NCBI RefSeq assembly: GCF_018812025.1
Contig: NC_063052.1
Location: 16,885,414-16,949,413, forward strand
Direction: 5' to 3'
Source of the DNA: Megalobrama amblycephala
Lineage: Eukaryota; Chordata; Actinopteri; Cypriniformes; Xenocyprididae
DNA length: 64,000 nucleotides
Shown: positions 36,635 through 48,549 of the stretch, in pieces
How the letters are laid out: each line of letters opens with the position of its first letter
Position numbering within the stretch: position 1 is the first letter of the stretch
Translations under genes and position numbers: made by a program
Notes under the pieces: model-generated
The model's input: the letters and a program-made list of their open reading frames with translations, nothing else
The model's database searches: none
Told to the model about the DNA's origin: nothing

Positions 36635-38315
36635 CTCTGTTTACTCTATTAATTAAGCTCACAATCACTTTGAATCCAGTCTATTCCTTTAGTCCTGTGG
36701 GTCTGTACTGAAGCGAGAAGTCGGTTTTGAAGCTGGTCTGTGAGATCTATAGAACGATGGTTAAAGACCTCGGAGACAGTCATCACTATTAGCAATCAGC
36801 ACAGATCCATACTACGATGCCCGTAACATGGATTTCCTTTTATGTGAACTACTTCATAACAGCACACAGGTGCCTGGAGGTCTCCGTATAGACATATTAA
36901 AGCACAGCCACACAAACTCTCCAGCAAAACCAGACAGCTGATGTGAGAGATGAAAAGGAACATGTTCGGCTGCCGTACAGGAGCCTGAATGAGTGATGGT
37001 GCTGATGATGAATGCTGCGGTGCTGTGCTGTGTGTCTCCCGCGGAAGATGAAATTCAATAGTGCTGATGGGGAGATTTCTGCAAAGGCGCTTTGAGTTAG
37101 AGACTGATAAAGGCACTCGTGAATCAATATGAGGTATTTGTGCTTGTTCTTAATAGATGTTGATGTTATTCACGCCACTGCGCTGTAAAACGAATGGGAA
37201 GACAATAAGTGGGTTGTTTTTCTGTCACTCAGTTTTATGTCTCTAGTGATGGGTTACGCTACTAGGCAACCCTTAAAGTTTATGATACAACTGTCCTCTC
37301 ATTCAACAAAACATACAGATTAACTGCGCATTGTTTCAAATCAAAACCTTGTTAATTTTTTATGTATATTAATATTAAGAAATGAAATTAATTCTATTGT
37401 AATATATTAACTTTAACATTAAGATTTTATTGTTTTACATACAGTAAGCTTTGATTAAAATGAATCAATTGATATTAATGTGCATATTAGGCATTTGCCA
37501 GATGCTTTTATCAGGTCATGCATATTCCCTGGGAGTGGAACCTATGACCTTTGCTAGCAGGACCAGGATATATACCTCCATAACTTGAAAAAAAAAGGAT
37601 GTGCACATCACACTAAGATTAAAATGTCAATTCAGACACTACAAATTGAGTAATTTAAATAAATCTCTGCTGGATAACTGTGACAGGTTTGGAATCTGTT
37701 TCATTTCTAATTAAGGGGTCATTTCTCTCTGCCGCAGTAACAGAAACTGTCAGATCCTCAGGATTAAAAACACATTTATGAATGAATTTAATAAATGAAG
37801 CTGGACGAAATAACCGAGAGAGTGTCAAGAAGTTTCAAGAGGCAAGAAAAAGTGAGTATAGCCCTCTTATTATTTTTTTTAAGACTTTACACAGTATCTA
37901 TAGAGATCACATTTATGCATGTCAGTCCCAGGTTAACAGTCAAAACCAAACAAGGACCATTCAATAAGATCTAATATGGTTTGAAAGCAGTTTTTTGATC
38001 CTTGTGTTAACAGCCATTGTACCAAATGTAGGCTACTTTAACTCATGAGTTAGACAGAGTGTGTCACCTGTTGTGACACCAACTCACCCAAATGATAAAT
38101 GTACTATTAAAACTGACCTAGATGTCATTTAATTTCCAAAGGACTTGTACTATCCATTCCGCCTAAATAAACATGTTAGTTATGTCACTTCAATAATAGG
38201 AGGTCAGGCTGGCAGATCACCTCACTCTCTCCTTTATCAAACACACATACTTAGACATAAATTGCTGTAGTCCACTTAGTACTTTCTTCCACATTTAACC
38301 ATCAAATTAAGTTTA
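36635..38315. other. 5' intron, nothing recognised
   Basis: Moderately complex sequence at 36700-37150 with overlapping chance ORFs; otherwise AT-rich. No recognised gene or element. Confidence 0.4.
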
Positions 38316-38652
38316 GGTCCCAACTACTACCTTAACTACTATGTACTTATATAAAATAATAAGTACAATGTACTTATTGTGTTCATATTGTATTGCAAAA
38401 CGCTTTTGCTACTATTGAGCTGGGATACAGGTAAGGTTAGGGACAGGTTTGGTGTTAAGGGTAAGTTTATGGGTGGGTTAAGGTGTAATGGGTCAACAGT
38501 GTAATTATAAATGTAATACAGAAATGAATTACAGATGCAATTAGGTATTTTTAAAAAATAAGTACAATGTAAAAACATTGTATCTGTATCAAATGATTAA
38601 TTGAAATGCAAGTACATACTGTAGTAGTTAAGGCCACCTATAAAGTGGGACC
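38316..38652. mobile_element. Inverted-terminus element (GGTCCCA family)
   Basis: Left GGTCCCAACTACTACCTTAA, CTACTATGTACTTA; right TACTGTAGTAGTTAAGGCC...AAAGTGGGACC, the inverse. Interior GGTTAGGGACAGGTTTGG and GGTGGGTTAAGGTGTAATGG. I recall this as an abundant zebrafish repeat; class uncertain. Confidence 0.65.
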
Positions 38653-39345
38653 ATGTTTTCTTTTTCTAACACTTTTAACTTGTAATTGCTTAGTCATTTA
38701 TAATATAACAGTGTACACGCATATATGAATATTTATGAAAATATATGATTTCAAAGTCTCATGACAATCTAGTTGTCTCTAGTTACTTAAATGTACACAT
38801 AATAATCTGGAAGCATTATAATACAATCGTATTAAAATATTGTAGAGTGGCCATTAAAACTCAAATTGCTTTTATCATTCTGGTTTTAGTTTGCAGCTTT
38901 AAAAATGATCAGGTTATAATCATATTGTTTTGTCATTGCTGATATGAAAAGGATGTATTAATGTGCTGGTAAAATGGAGCCATGTTTTTATTAAATATAG
39001 CTTTTAAATTAATATTAATTCTCAGTTATGTAACTTAATAGTTTGCCATCTTGATTAACATCTTGATTTGCCTGAACTCCTCTATTCCGTGTTATAATAT
39101 CATATACAGATAAACATATTAATGAAACGCAGTAGATATGAAATTAAGGCTTTGTATTTAAAACTAACATTGCGTTTTGGAACTCAGAAGAGCAGCGCAC
39201 TCGGTTTGGAAACGCTCTGCTTTATTTACCTTCTACGGTTTGCGATCACGCAGACAGAAACAAACATACAAGAGCCGCAGATATGAACAGACTTATTGCA
39301 AGCAAATGCAAACTCATAACAATACATAATGAGAAGTCGACTTAC
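38653..39345. other. AT-rich intron start, nothing recognised
   Basis: Lies just inside the predicted first intron of kcng4. No element recognised. Confidence 0.4.
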
Positions 39346-39610
39346 CCGTTTTAAGCCCATTGATTTAGCGCTGCCCTGCACATTTTCAGCTTGGACGTGC
39401 AAGTTGTGTTGCGATGCATTTGCACATTTACTTTTATTCCTTTATTCGCATTGCTGGATGATTTGATTCCAGCATCAGACTGACTCCAGCTCACAGCTCC
39501 TCCACAACTGCTAAAGTTCCTCAGTCTTCGTGTCAGATCCGGATCTGTTAATGGGTGTTACTGCTGCTCTCACGCGCACACTCGAGTCCCCATCTCACCC
39601 TGAGCCTGCT
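39346..39610 (-). other. kcng4: Probable 5' untranslated first exon and promoter area of kcng4
   Basis: On the minus strand a strong donor AAAACGG|GTAAGTCGAC ends an exon at 39346. The upstream 260 bp are more CpG-rich and less repetitive than their surroundings. The segment has no long ORF. Orientation and position, 12.2 kb upstream of the acceptor at 27165, fit a non-coding exon 1. The left boundary of 39610 is a guess; no TATA box was identified. An ATG just before the donor (ATGGGCTTAAAACGG) would splice into a 38-codon upstream ORF overlapping the channel start in another frame. The exon is predicted from splice signals only. Confidence 0.4.
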
Positions 39611-40530
39611 TGCTTAGTAATAACAGAGCATTACCATGCAGAAATACACTAAAACACTTCTCTCTCTAATTTTACGTGTTTACTAATTAAGTTATCCACA
39701 TTATGTGTAACCCATCCTGTTTAACAGCCCATTTGCGCGCGGATGCATGTGGACGGGATGTAGCGGAGCCCATTTCCATCGAGTTTCAAAACATTAAATC
39801 AGTTATTTAACTTTTTGCATTACACACATAAAACCTGTGTATGCAATTCATCAATAAAAATAGGCAAATTATATCATTTTAAATAATAATAATTACATTC
39901 ATTTTATAAATAATAACAAAAATGTCATATTCATATATAATATTGAGATAAACGGTAATTTTAAGCATTGTCTGTGAATGATGTAAAAAAATGCCGTGAA
40001 TTTGGCAGCTCAACTAGACCGGAAATTGGTTTAGAGGAAAACATATAGCCTACATTAGAAACATGAATATAAGAACATAAAATCAATGTCACTCTCTCAC
40101 TTTTTCTGTGATTTAGATCTCTATAGTGGACACAGTCTGACCACTGAGGGGAGACAGAGAAGTCGATTCTTCTATCACTTACAGACTGTCAATGGCCTGT
40201 AATGTCAGATTGTCCCCTTAGGTTCACATCTTTCTTTTTGTGTCCAACATTTTGGTAATGAGACCTCAAAAACAATGCCTGATTAAGGTTTCATAACCAA
40301 AACGTATTAGATTTAGAATTGAAAGCTATAGCAGGGTTTTTGTTAGATTATTTGCTTCTATTTATTCCTAAACACACCTTTTTTAAGGAGTTACTGCTGC
40401 ATATCATTTATATTTTGACTGTCCGTTAACTAAAATCACCCGACAATAGCTTGGGAAAATCTGTCAGGTAATACGGACATTTTAAAAAATATCGCTTACA
40501 GCACTTTTGATGACAGACACAAAGGCACAG
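39611..40530. other. Upstream flank of the predicted kcng4 promoter
   Basis: No gene or element recognised. Possible regulatory DNA by position only. Confidence 0.35.
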
Positions 40531-40534
40531 TTAA

Positions 40535-41287
40535 AGGATTAGTTCACTTTCAAATTAAAATTTCCTGATAATTTACTCACCCCCATGTCATCCAAGATGT
40601 CCATGTCCTTCTTTCTTCGGTCGAAAAGAAATGAAGGTTTTTGAGGAAAACATTCCAGGATTTTTCTCCATATAGTGACCTTCAATGACCTCCAAACGAC
40701 TGAAGGTCAAAATTACAGTTTCATTGCAGCTTCAAAGCATTCTACACGATCCCAGACGAGAAATAAGGGTCTTACCTAGAGAAACCATCGCTCATTTTCT
40801 AAAAAAAAATACAATTTTATACATTTTAACCATAAATGCTCATCTTGCACTAGCTCTCTTCTTCTTCTTCTTCTCTATTAGAATTCCGGCAGTGTAGACG
40901 CTGCTAAGCGTATTACTGCCCTCCACAGGTCAAAGTTTGAACTCATTGTTATATACTTGCACTAGCATATTGTATATAGGAATTTAGTTTAATATTAGTT
41001 CATTTTTAGTTATTTTTTTTTAGAAAATGAGCAATGGTTTCTCTAGATAAGACCCTTATTCCTCATCTGGGATCGTGTAGAACGCTTTGAAGCTGCAATG
41101 AAACTGTAATTTTGACCTTCAATTGTTTGGAGGCCATTGAAGTCCACTATATGGAGAAAAATCCTGGAATGTTTTCATCAAAAACCTTAATTTCTTTTCG
41201 ACTGAAGAAAGAAAGACATGAACATCTTGGATGACATGGGGGTGAGTAAATTATCAGGAAATTTTAATTTGAAAGTGAACTAATCCT
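40535..41287. mobile_element. Fold-back TTAA element (AGGATTAGTTCAC family)
   Basis: 753 bp, TTAA at 40531-40534 and 41288-41291. Two arms of about 275 bp (40535-40810, 41013-41287) are near-perfect inverted copies, from AGGATTAGTTCACTTTCAAA to ATCGCTCATTTTCT. The loop of about 200 bp holds CTT repeats. Terminal sequence is a diverged form of the Angel-like AAAGGGATAGTTCACCC. Confidence 0.88.
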
Positions 41288-41291
41288 TTAA

Positions 41292-42058
41292 TAAACATAT
41301 GGCCTATGCAATGCACTTAAAGAATGAAATAATGATTCCCAAGACCAGCTCAGAATAAACTGTATTTCTTGTTTACAAAAATGTTTCTTTGCTCTGAGAG
41401 AAATCAAAATTAACAATGTATCAAGAGAGCTTTGTAATTAAAGGCTGAGAGCTGATGTGTAGAAAAACTTCTGTGTGTCAGATCTCAGCATCATCCTGCT
41501 TATTATTGTTTTCTGCACACCAAACAAACACTGAACATTATGTAAATCAACTGAGTTTAATGAGAGCGAACTGGTTGTGTATTCCAATTGTGAAGTTGAA
41601 AGTTGTCTGTTTTTTCCTTGTATCCTCAAAGAGGATGTTATGTGACTATACAAATTTTTGATGAGATTTGGATGGCCTGTAAATTTTTCATTGTTTTTGT
41701 ATGCAAGTTTAAAGTCTTCAAAATGACTCAACAGTCATTCTGGTATTGGGCAGAAAAATCAAGTCCCTCATCTAACCATCATCCTCATGAGATTACAGTA
41801 GGAGTGCAGTGGTTCAAATTACACACGCTTCGGTTTTTATCATAGTTTTAGGTTCACGGTTTCAGTAGGTTCGAAATGTGCTATGTTTAGGGAAAAAATG
41901 GACTACTGTTAAATAAAACTAGAGGAAATAAGAAAAAATAATCAAACTACAAGCAACAGCACATATACATACAAAATAAACAGTGCTTTTCAAGTTTTTC
42001 AGGTATCTAACAGTAGTTTTCAGGTACAGAAATTGAATTAAGTAGCTAATCTTCACTA
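41292..42058. other. Nothing recognised
   Basis: AT-rich. A TGCAGTGGTTCAAATTACAC / GGTTCACGGTTTCAG patch at 41808-41870 suggests an old hAT-like fragment, not defined. Confidence 0.35.
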
Positions 42059-42060
42059 TA

Positions 42061-43618
42061 CAGGTGCTGGTCATATAATTAGAATATCATCAAAAAGTTT
42101 ATTTATTTCACTAATTCCATTCAAAAAGTGAAACTTGTATATTATATTCATTCATTACACACAGACTGATATATTTCAAATGTTTATTTCTTTTAATTTT
42201 GATGATTATAACTGACATTTAAGGAAAATCCCAAATTCAGTATCTCAGAAAATTAGAATATTGTGAAAAGGTTCAATATTGAAGACACCTGGTGCCACAC
42301 TCTATTCAGCTAATTAACTCAAAACACCTGCAAAGGCCTTTAAATGGTCTCTCAGTCTAGTTCTGTAGGCTACACAATCATGGGGAAGACTGCTGACTTG
42401 ACAGTTGTCCAAAAGACGACCATTGACACCTTGCACAAGGAGGGCAAGACACAAAAGGTCATTGCAAAAGAGGCTGGCTGTTCACAGTCCTCTCCAGGGT
42501 GCGGTTATCCCTATTGCTTGTACACTTTTTTCTACCACATCTTTTCCTTCCCTTTGCCTCTCTATTAATGTGCTTGGACACAGAGCTCTGTGAAACAAAA
42601 CCCATTCAAAAATGTGGGGGAGATTCACAAAGAGTGGACTGCAGCTGGGGTCAGTGCTTCAAGAACCACTACGCACAGACGTATGCAAGACATGGGTTTC
42701 AGCTGTCGCATTCCTTGTGTCAAGCCACTCTTGAACAACAGACAGCGTCAGAAGCGTCTCGCCTGGGCTAAAGACAAAAAGGACTGGACTGCTGCTGAGT
42801 GGTCCAAAGTTATGTTCTCTGATGAAAGTAAATTTTGCATTTCCTTTGGAAATCAGGGTCCCAGAGTCTGGAGGAAGAGAGGAGAGGCACACAATCCACG
42901 TTGCTTGAGGTCCAGTGTAAAGTTTCCACAGTCAGTGATGGTTTGGGGTGCCATGTCATCTGCTGGTGTTGGTCCACTGTGTTTTCTGAGGTCCAAGGTC
43001 AACGCAGCCATATATATTTTAGAGCACTTCATGCTTCCTGCTGCTGACCAACTTTATGGCGAAAGCTACAAGTACCTGGTTTAAGGACCATGGTATCCCT
43101 GTTCTTAATTGGCCAGCAAATTCGCCTGACCTTAACCCCATAGAAAATCTATGGGGTATTGTGAAGAGGAAGATGCGATATGCCAGACCCAACAATGCAG
43201 AAGAGCTGAAGGCCACTATCAGAGCAACCTGGGCTCTCATAACACCTGAGCAATGCCACAGACTGATCGACTCCATGCCACGCCGCATTGCTGCAGTAAT
43301 TCAGGCAAAAGGAGCCCCAAATAAGTATTGAGTGCTGTACATGCTCATACTTTTCATGTTCATACTTTTCAGTTGGCCAAGATTTCTAAAAATCCTTTCT
43401 TTGTATTGGTCTTAAGTAATATTCTAATTTTCTGAGATACTGAATTTGGGATTTTCCTTAGTTGTCAGTTATAATCATCAAAATTAAAAGAAATAAACAT
43501 TTGAAATATATCAGTCTCTGTGTAATGAATGAATATAATATAGAAGTTTCACTTTTTGAATGAAATTAGTGAAATAAATCAATAATTTATGATATTCTAA
43601 TTATATGACCAGCACCTG
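42061..43618 (+). mobile_element. Tc1-like transposon with about 210-bp inverted repeats, rearranged inside
   Basis: 1558 bp, TA on both sides (42059-42060, 43619-43620). Terminal repeats of about 200 bp begin CAGGTGCTGGTCATATAATT and run to TCTCAGAAAATTAGAATATT, mirrored at 43419-43618. The plus strand encodes a Tc1 transposase broken by an inverted internal block (42488-42587) and a deletion near 43065. The element is non-autonomous but its ends look intact and recent. Confidence 0.92.
42380..43331 (+). pseudogene. Tc1-like transposase, broken by inversion and deletion
   Basis: Starts MGKTADLTVVQKTTIDTLHK (42380), the paired-like helix-turn-helix up to KEAGCSQS. Between 42488 and 42587 the frame turns to nonsense because that block is reverse-complemented. 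It resumes as QNPFKNVGEIHKEWTAAGVS (from about 42593), HRRMQDMGF, and MFSDESKFCIS with the first catalytic Asp. At about 43062 a deletion and frameshift removes the segment with the second catalytic Asp (family FQQD), and the frame continues as TSTWFKDHG (43060s), NSPDLNPIENLW with the Glu of DD34E, ending KGAPNKY at 43331. Not functional. Confidence 0.9.
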
Positions 43619-43620
43619 TA

Positions 43621-44093
43621 TAAATTAAATAAAGATTAATCATTATTAATTATTAATTAAGTTACAAAAGCTATTCAGTCAAGAGCAGTGAGTGATTTCC
43701 TTGTCTTTTGTTGTTTGATTAACATTAAAAACCCATTCAGACAGCAGGAATATTAGGCTGCTCTCACTTAAAGTTATAATGCACATATACAGTACACTGT
43801 CAGTATCCTGTCAGTAACATTGATACTGAAAATATGCTCTTTCTCGAGTGCTTAACCTACCTTAACCTACTTTGCTAGGATACTCGCCAAGACAGGCATG
43901 TTGACTTAATTTTGTGTGAATTTGTCCATTCAAGCTCAAGACTTAAAAGAGAACAAAATATTTGCGCTGTACACACCATGCACTTCCGCATGCTTCGGAT
44001 GAGTGCACAAATCTCACAGCGCACGCAAGTTCTCTTTCGTGTCTTGCGCTTGAATGTTTAAATTGGCAAGGCTTAAATGAGTTTAGTTTAAAC
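43621..44093. other. Nothing recognised
   Basis: No element or gene recognised between the Tc1 and the hAT MITE. Confidence 0.35.
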
Positions 44094-44283
44094 CAGGGGT
44101 GGGGAACGTTGATCCTGGAGGGCCAGTGTCCTGCAGAGTTTAGCTCCAACCCTATTAAACACACCTGAAGCTAATCAAGGTGCTCAGGATTACTAAAGTT
44201 ACAGGCTGATGAGTGTTTTTTTCAGGGTTGGAGCTAAACTGTGCAGGACACTGGCCCTTCAGGATCAATGTTCCCCACCCCTG
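44094..44283. mobile_element. hAT-type palindromic MITE, copy A
   Basis: 190 bp, ends CAGGGGTGGGGAACGTTGAT / TTCCCCACCCCTG, flanked by the exact 8-bp duplication GTTTAAAC (44086-44093, 44284-44291). The subterminal CCTGGAGGGCCAGTGTCCTG is mirrored. Related to 57039-57232. Confidence 0.92.
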
Positions 44284-44683
44284 GTTTAAACAGATAGCAA
44301 CGCCTGCTGTTCAGGTCTCACCTGCGCTCGCTCGCTTCCAACACCCTGATAATGGCGTAAATGACTGGTCATATAGAGCAAACAGCACTTTCATTGAAGC
44401 CAGAAAGTGTATCCATCGATAGAAACATACATTAGCCTAACTCTGTCTGTCTGTTTTATTTATTTTCAACAAACCATGTTATAGATGCGCATGCGTCGTT
44501 AGATACGAGAACCGCAGTGTGCGTGCTGAAACGTGTGTGGGGAACGGTACGGTTTGATTATGTTTAACGAGAACCGTTACACCCCTAGTTTGCAGTGATG
44601 TGCTGATAAACTAACATCCTGTAAAGTGCCCCTATTATGCTTTTTGGATGTTACATTTCATGTAGTGTGTATTATAGCTGTTT

Positions 44684-45674
44684 ACAGAGATGGAAACTCG
44701 AGTCTGCGACTTGGACTCGAGTCGCACTTAAGTCGCAAAAATAAACGACTTGCGACTTGGACTCGTGAACTACTAACTCGAGACTTGACTTGCAATCAAT
44801 TAATCTGAAGGGAAGATGCGATGTTGCACAGCTGCAAAGGCTTGCTTGTGGTCCATTTTCAAGAAGTACATGTCCTTTTCATTTTTTTATTTATTTTTGC
44901 CCCCGTATTTGATAATGCATATAATATCCAGTTTTACCATGTTAAATTGTATTTGGCTAGAACGAGCACTTCCATGCATGCGCATTTTATGACCCTGTCC
45001 GTCCAACTCATTTCCACAGATCGGTTTATTAAGTCACAGTGCGTTATTATATCGCCTTATCGCAAACGAGACACACAAAAGAATGTTGTTCGTCCTGTTG
45101 TTTACTGTAACGCTTGTCTATACATAGGTTTTGTTACCGCCGGCGCTCACTGGGAAGACTACATTTTCCGGCATTGCTTGAGATCTACAGCAAACTACGG
45201 CAACTCATATAGCTCAAAATACACAGCACTTTGTTCCTTGCAGTGGTTCTAAATGGTATAATTTTGTATAAAGTTAGAAAGTAATAAAAATGATTTAAGT
45301 AGTATTTTGTGTGCTTTATTAGACAATTTTATAGTAAAAGTAATCTGTTTTGATATTTAAATACACTGTTAATTACAATAACAACTAGCTGAAAAAAATA
45401 AAATAGAACAAAGACTTGACTTGAGACTTGACTTGGACCCCTAAAGACTTGAGACTTGACTTGGACTTGGACCTCAAAGACTTGAGACTTGACTTGGACT
45501 TGACTTGACCTGGACCTCAAAGACTTGAGACTTGACTTGGACTTGACTTGGACCCCTAAAGACTTGAGACTTGACTTGGACCCCTAAAGACTTGAGACTT
45601 GACTTGGACTTGGACCTCAAAGACTTGAGACTTGACTTGGACTTGACCGCAGGGACTTGTGAACATCTCTGCTT
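44684..45674. mobile_element. hAT-like element with internal ACTTGACTTGG minisatellite
   Basis: Left CAGAGATGGAAACTCGAGTC and right GGGACTTGTGAACATCTCTG form imperfect inverted ends. The interior has GACTTG/CGACTTGGACTCG words and the tandem array at 45413-45657. A clean 8-bp duplication could not be confirmed. Confidence 0.5.
45413..45657. repeat. Minisatellite of AGACTTGAGACTTGACTTGG units
   Basis: Tandem, imperfect units of about 30-50 bp built from ACTTGAGACTTGACTTGGAC followed by either CCCTAA or TTGGACCTCAA. The minus-strand Ser/Gln/Val-rich open frames across it are artefacts of the repeat. Confidence 0.9.
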
Positions 45675-46045
45675 ATGAATGTAAAATATCTGCAAAGTTT
45701 CAATGATCAAAGTGCACAATAACTGCCTGAAATGAGGTGTCAGTAATTTCAGTCTTACTTCCTGCAAGAACCCACATAGGTTTGTAACAAATACCTGCCT
45801 ATGGTCTTCATTGGTTGCCCACAAACAACGTCTACTTTGACAGACTGGGTCATCTGACCAATCAGAGCAGAGTAGGCTCTGATAGGAATGGAGGGGTTTA
45901 GAGAGACTGGATCCTTGATCGAATTGTTTTAGCGACTGTGAGAATAGATGTGACGCTGCAGTGTATATTATGAGAAAATTAAAAGTTTTGCATGTAAACT
46001 TATTGCAGGAGACCTACAAAACATAATTACGAACCTTTAAAATAG

Positions 46046-47113
46046 CATTTACAAGGTACACTTTAATATACATTGACAGCATTTCTATGAGCTTTGCAAT
46101 GGAAAATGGATTAAGCAGAAGCTGTCTTGTAAGTTCTGCAGTGACACATATACAGTACAAGACCAGCTGAAGTGTTGTTTGGAAGCTGTACTGCACTAGC
46201 CCACACAAACACAAGTGACGCAAATGCAGTATTTTCTCCCGAGTGTTGCTCCTGAAGTCCCGATGGCGATGGATCCAGCTGACAGTGTCATAATGAGCAG
46301 CAATGCTGTGGGTAGGAGGGCTTCACTCATGTCAGATACACAAGCTAATGACACACGGAGAAAGCAAGATTATGTCCAAACATATAACTTCAATCAAGTG
46401 AGTCCTGCAGGCGGACCATTCTGTGGATGGCACAGCCGTCTTACGATAATGGCAAATGTTCATGCATGTGAAACAGAAAAACATAGTACCACATGGGATG
46501 TTTAGACTGCAATGGATTCAAGTAAATGTGATTACACACATGATTACATACAGTAGCGGTTTTTCAGAGACTGTTTGATCATCAACTTCAACACTAGCTG
46601 CCGGATGGTGTTCGTGTAAGCGTCGTGTCTCTTCAGTGTCTGCTACCTGTAAGCACAGCACCGTGGCAATTTTGAGGACTTGTAAAAATGTACCACAGCT
46701 GAATGAAAAAGGCTTTAAAGCCCCACAGCAGAACTCATTTCTCATTCCTCAGCTCTTGCAGGGATGCTTTGCGGGTTTCATGGCTGAACCATTACATTTC
46801 CATAGACTACAGCAGCCTGGATTTAGCACAGTGGTATTACAGTGGGTACATTAGTAGAAAAGGTTTTTGGCTGCTTAGCATGGCCTCATTACCACAAATT
46901 CAAAAACATACTGAAACAAAAAGAAAAGTAAAAAGATTTTCACATTTAAATGTATTTTATTCAAAAGTAAATAGTATTTTAAAATAATGTTACTCTTTTA
47001 AAGAAAAGCTACAATTTTCTCAGTGAAGTCATGAAAAATTTGAAGTGTACGATATATTTTCTCCTCCACTAACTCAAAATGTTCACTCTGGCTGGATATA
47101 CTTAAAGTTGCCA
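46046..47113. other. Unrecognised segment with a few open frames
   Basis: 46215-46505 (plus) and 46518-46745 (minus) stay open for 96 and 75 codons. I see no known domain and no splice pattern that joins them. May be the interior of a transposon. Confidence 0.3.
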
Positions 47114-47117
47114 TTAA

Positions 47118-47480
47118 AGCTGCCGTAGAACGTCTTTTCAAAAGATGTAATATAAGTCTAAGGTGTCCCCTGAATTGTCTGTGAAGTTTCAGCTCAAAAT
47201 ACCCCATAGATTTTTTTTTTATTCATTTTTTTAACTGCCTATTTTGGGGCATCATTACATATGCGCCGATTCAGGCTGCGCGGCCCCTTTAAATCTCATG
47301 CTCCCCGCCCCCGAGCTCGCGCTTGCCTTAAACAGCATAAATAAAGTTCACGCAGCTAATATAACCCTCAAAATGTATCTTTACAAAGTGTTTGTCATGC
47401 AACATGTCTAATCGCGTAAGTATGGTATTTATTTGGATGTTTACATTTGATTCTGAATGAGTTTGATAGTGCTCCGTGCT
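47118..47480. mobile_element. AGGTGCC-family TTAA MITE, copy 3, truncated
   Basis: TTAA at 47114-47117 then AGCTGCCGTAGAACGTCTTT, GTCTAAGGTGTCCCCTGAAT, matching the ends of 34683 and 19854. Breaks off near 47480 where the 47500 repeat begins. Confidence 0.7.
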
Positions 47481-47489
47481 CCAAGAATA

Positions 47490-48033
47490 TTTTTTGTGTG
47501 CCAAAAATCAAAATACAGACTTTTCAACAATATAGTTAAGGGGCGATTTCAAAACACTGCTTCAGAGCTTTACGAATTGAATCAGTGAATCGGAGCGTCA
47601 AAGTCATGTGATTTCAGCAGTTTAGCGGTTTGATAGAAGATCCGAATCACTACTTCGAAACAAAAGATTCATAAAGCTCAGAAGCTTCTTGAAGCAGTGT
47701 TTTGAAATAGGCCCATATAGATACTGTTGAAAAGTTGTTTTGTTTTTTTTGTTTTGTTTTTTTGGCACACAAAAAGTATTCTTGTCGCTTTATAATATTA
47801 AGATTGAACCACTGAAGTCACATGAACTGTTTCAAATATGTTTTTAGTACCTTTATGGACCTTGAGAGTTTGAAGGGCTTTGCTCTCAATAGAGGCCTCA
47901 CTGAGCCATCGGATTTCATCAACAATATCTTAATTTGTGTTCCGAAGATGAATAAAGGTCTTACGGATGTAGAACGACATGAGGGTGAATAATAAATGAC
48001 ATTATTTTCATTTTTGGGTGAACTAACCCTTTA
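47490..48033. mobile_element. Long Angel-type repeat, right end intact
   Basis: Shares CACTGCTTCAGAGCTTTACG, GTATTCTTGTCGCTTTATAA, CACTGAGCCATCGGATTTCA with 25431-26160. Ends TTTTTGGGTGAACTAACCC then TTTAA. Confidence 0.65.
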
Positions 48034-48549
48034 AAAGGTGTGTTCATGCCATGTCGTAATTACAACTTGTAAACTCTGAATGTTCTAAAAGCCCTGACTT
48101 CCACCTGATCGCTGCAAATTCTTATTGCCATTCATAGTGTTGACATAGAAACTCATAATTTCGAGTCCTTAAATGTTTACTTTTTCAAATTGATCTCATG
48201 TTTACTTTTTTAGACATCTCAAAATCCAAAAAACAGTTGACCCACCCTATTTTTTACTTTGTCAATAACTCACTCTGATGTACGTCACAGCACAAAAGAA
48301 AAAATCTGTCACTGTTGTGTTTCATTGCTATTTTAAATCACAGTAAGAACACTTTCCTATCACATGTGCACACTTCAATAAGCTGAAAGAACGAGGGTTA
48401 AGGTGTTTACCGTAGCCTACTTGCTGGGTGAAATCAGAGTAATAGTCAAAAATCTAGCTGTGTCATGTCAAAGCTGTTTATGACTGATGCACAGATAAAG
48501 GAAAACATGATCACATGCATCATTGGCTTATTAAGCATAATCAGTTTAA

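Larger units (their letters stand above)
44610..46045. mobile_element. Repeat starting AAGTGCCCCTATTATG, interrupted by a hAT-like element
   Basis: Left end AAAGTGCCCCTATTATGCTT; the sequence broken at about 44684 resumes at about 45674 with TTATGAATGTAAAATATCTG, CAAAGTTTCAATGATCAAAG. The right end is uncertain. I recall the left end from fish repeats; class unknown. Confidence 0.5.

Noticed and set aside
45329..45824. Ser/Gln/Val-rich ORFs
   Set aside because: Products of the ACTTGACTTGG minisatellite.
46215..46745. Possible small gene (two open frames)
   Set aside because: No recognisable domain, no splice pattern, and short enough to be chance in this setting.
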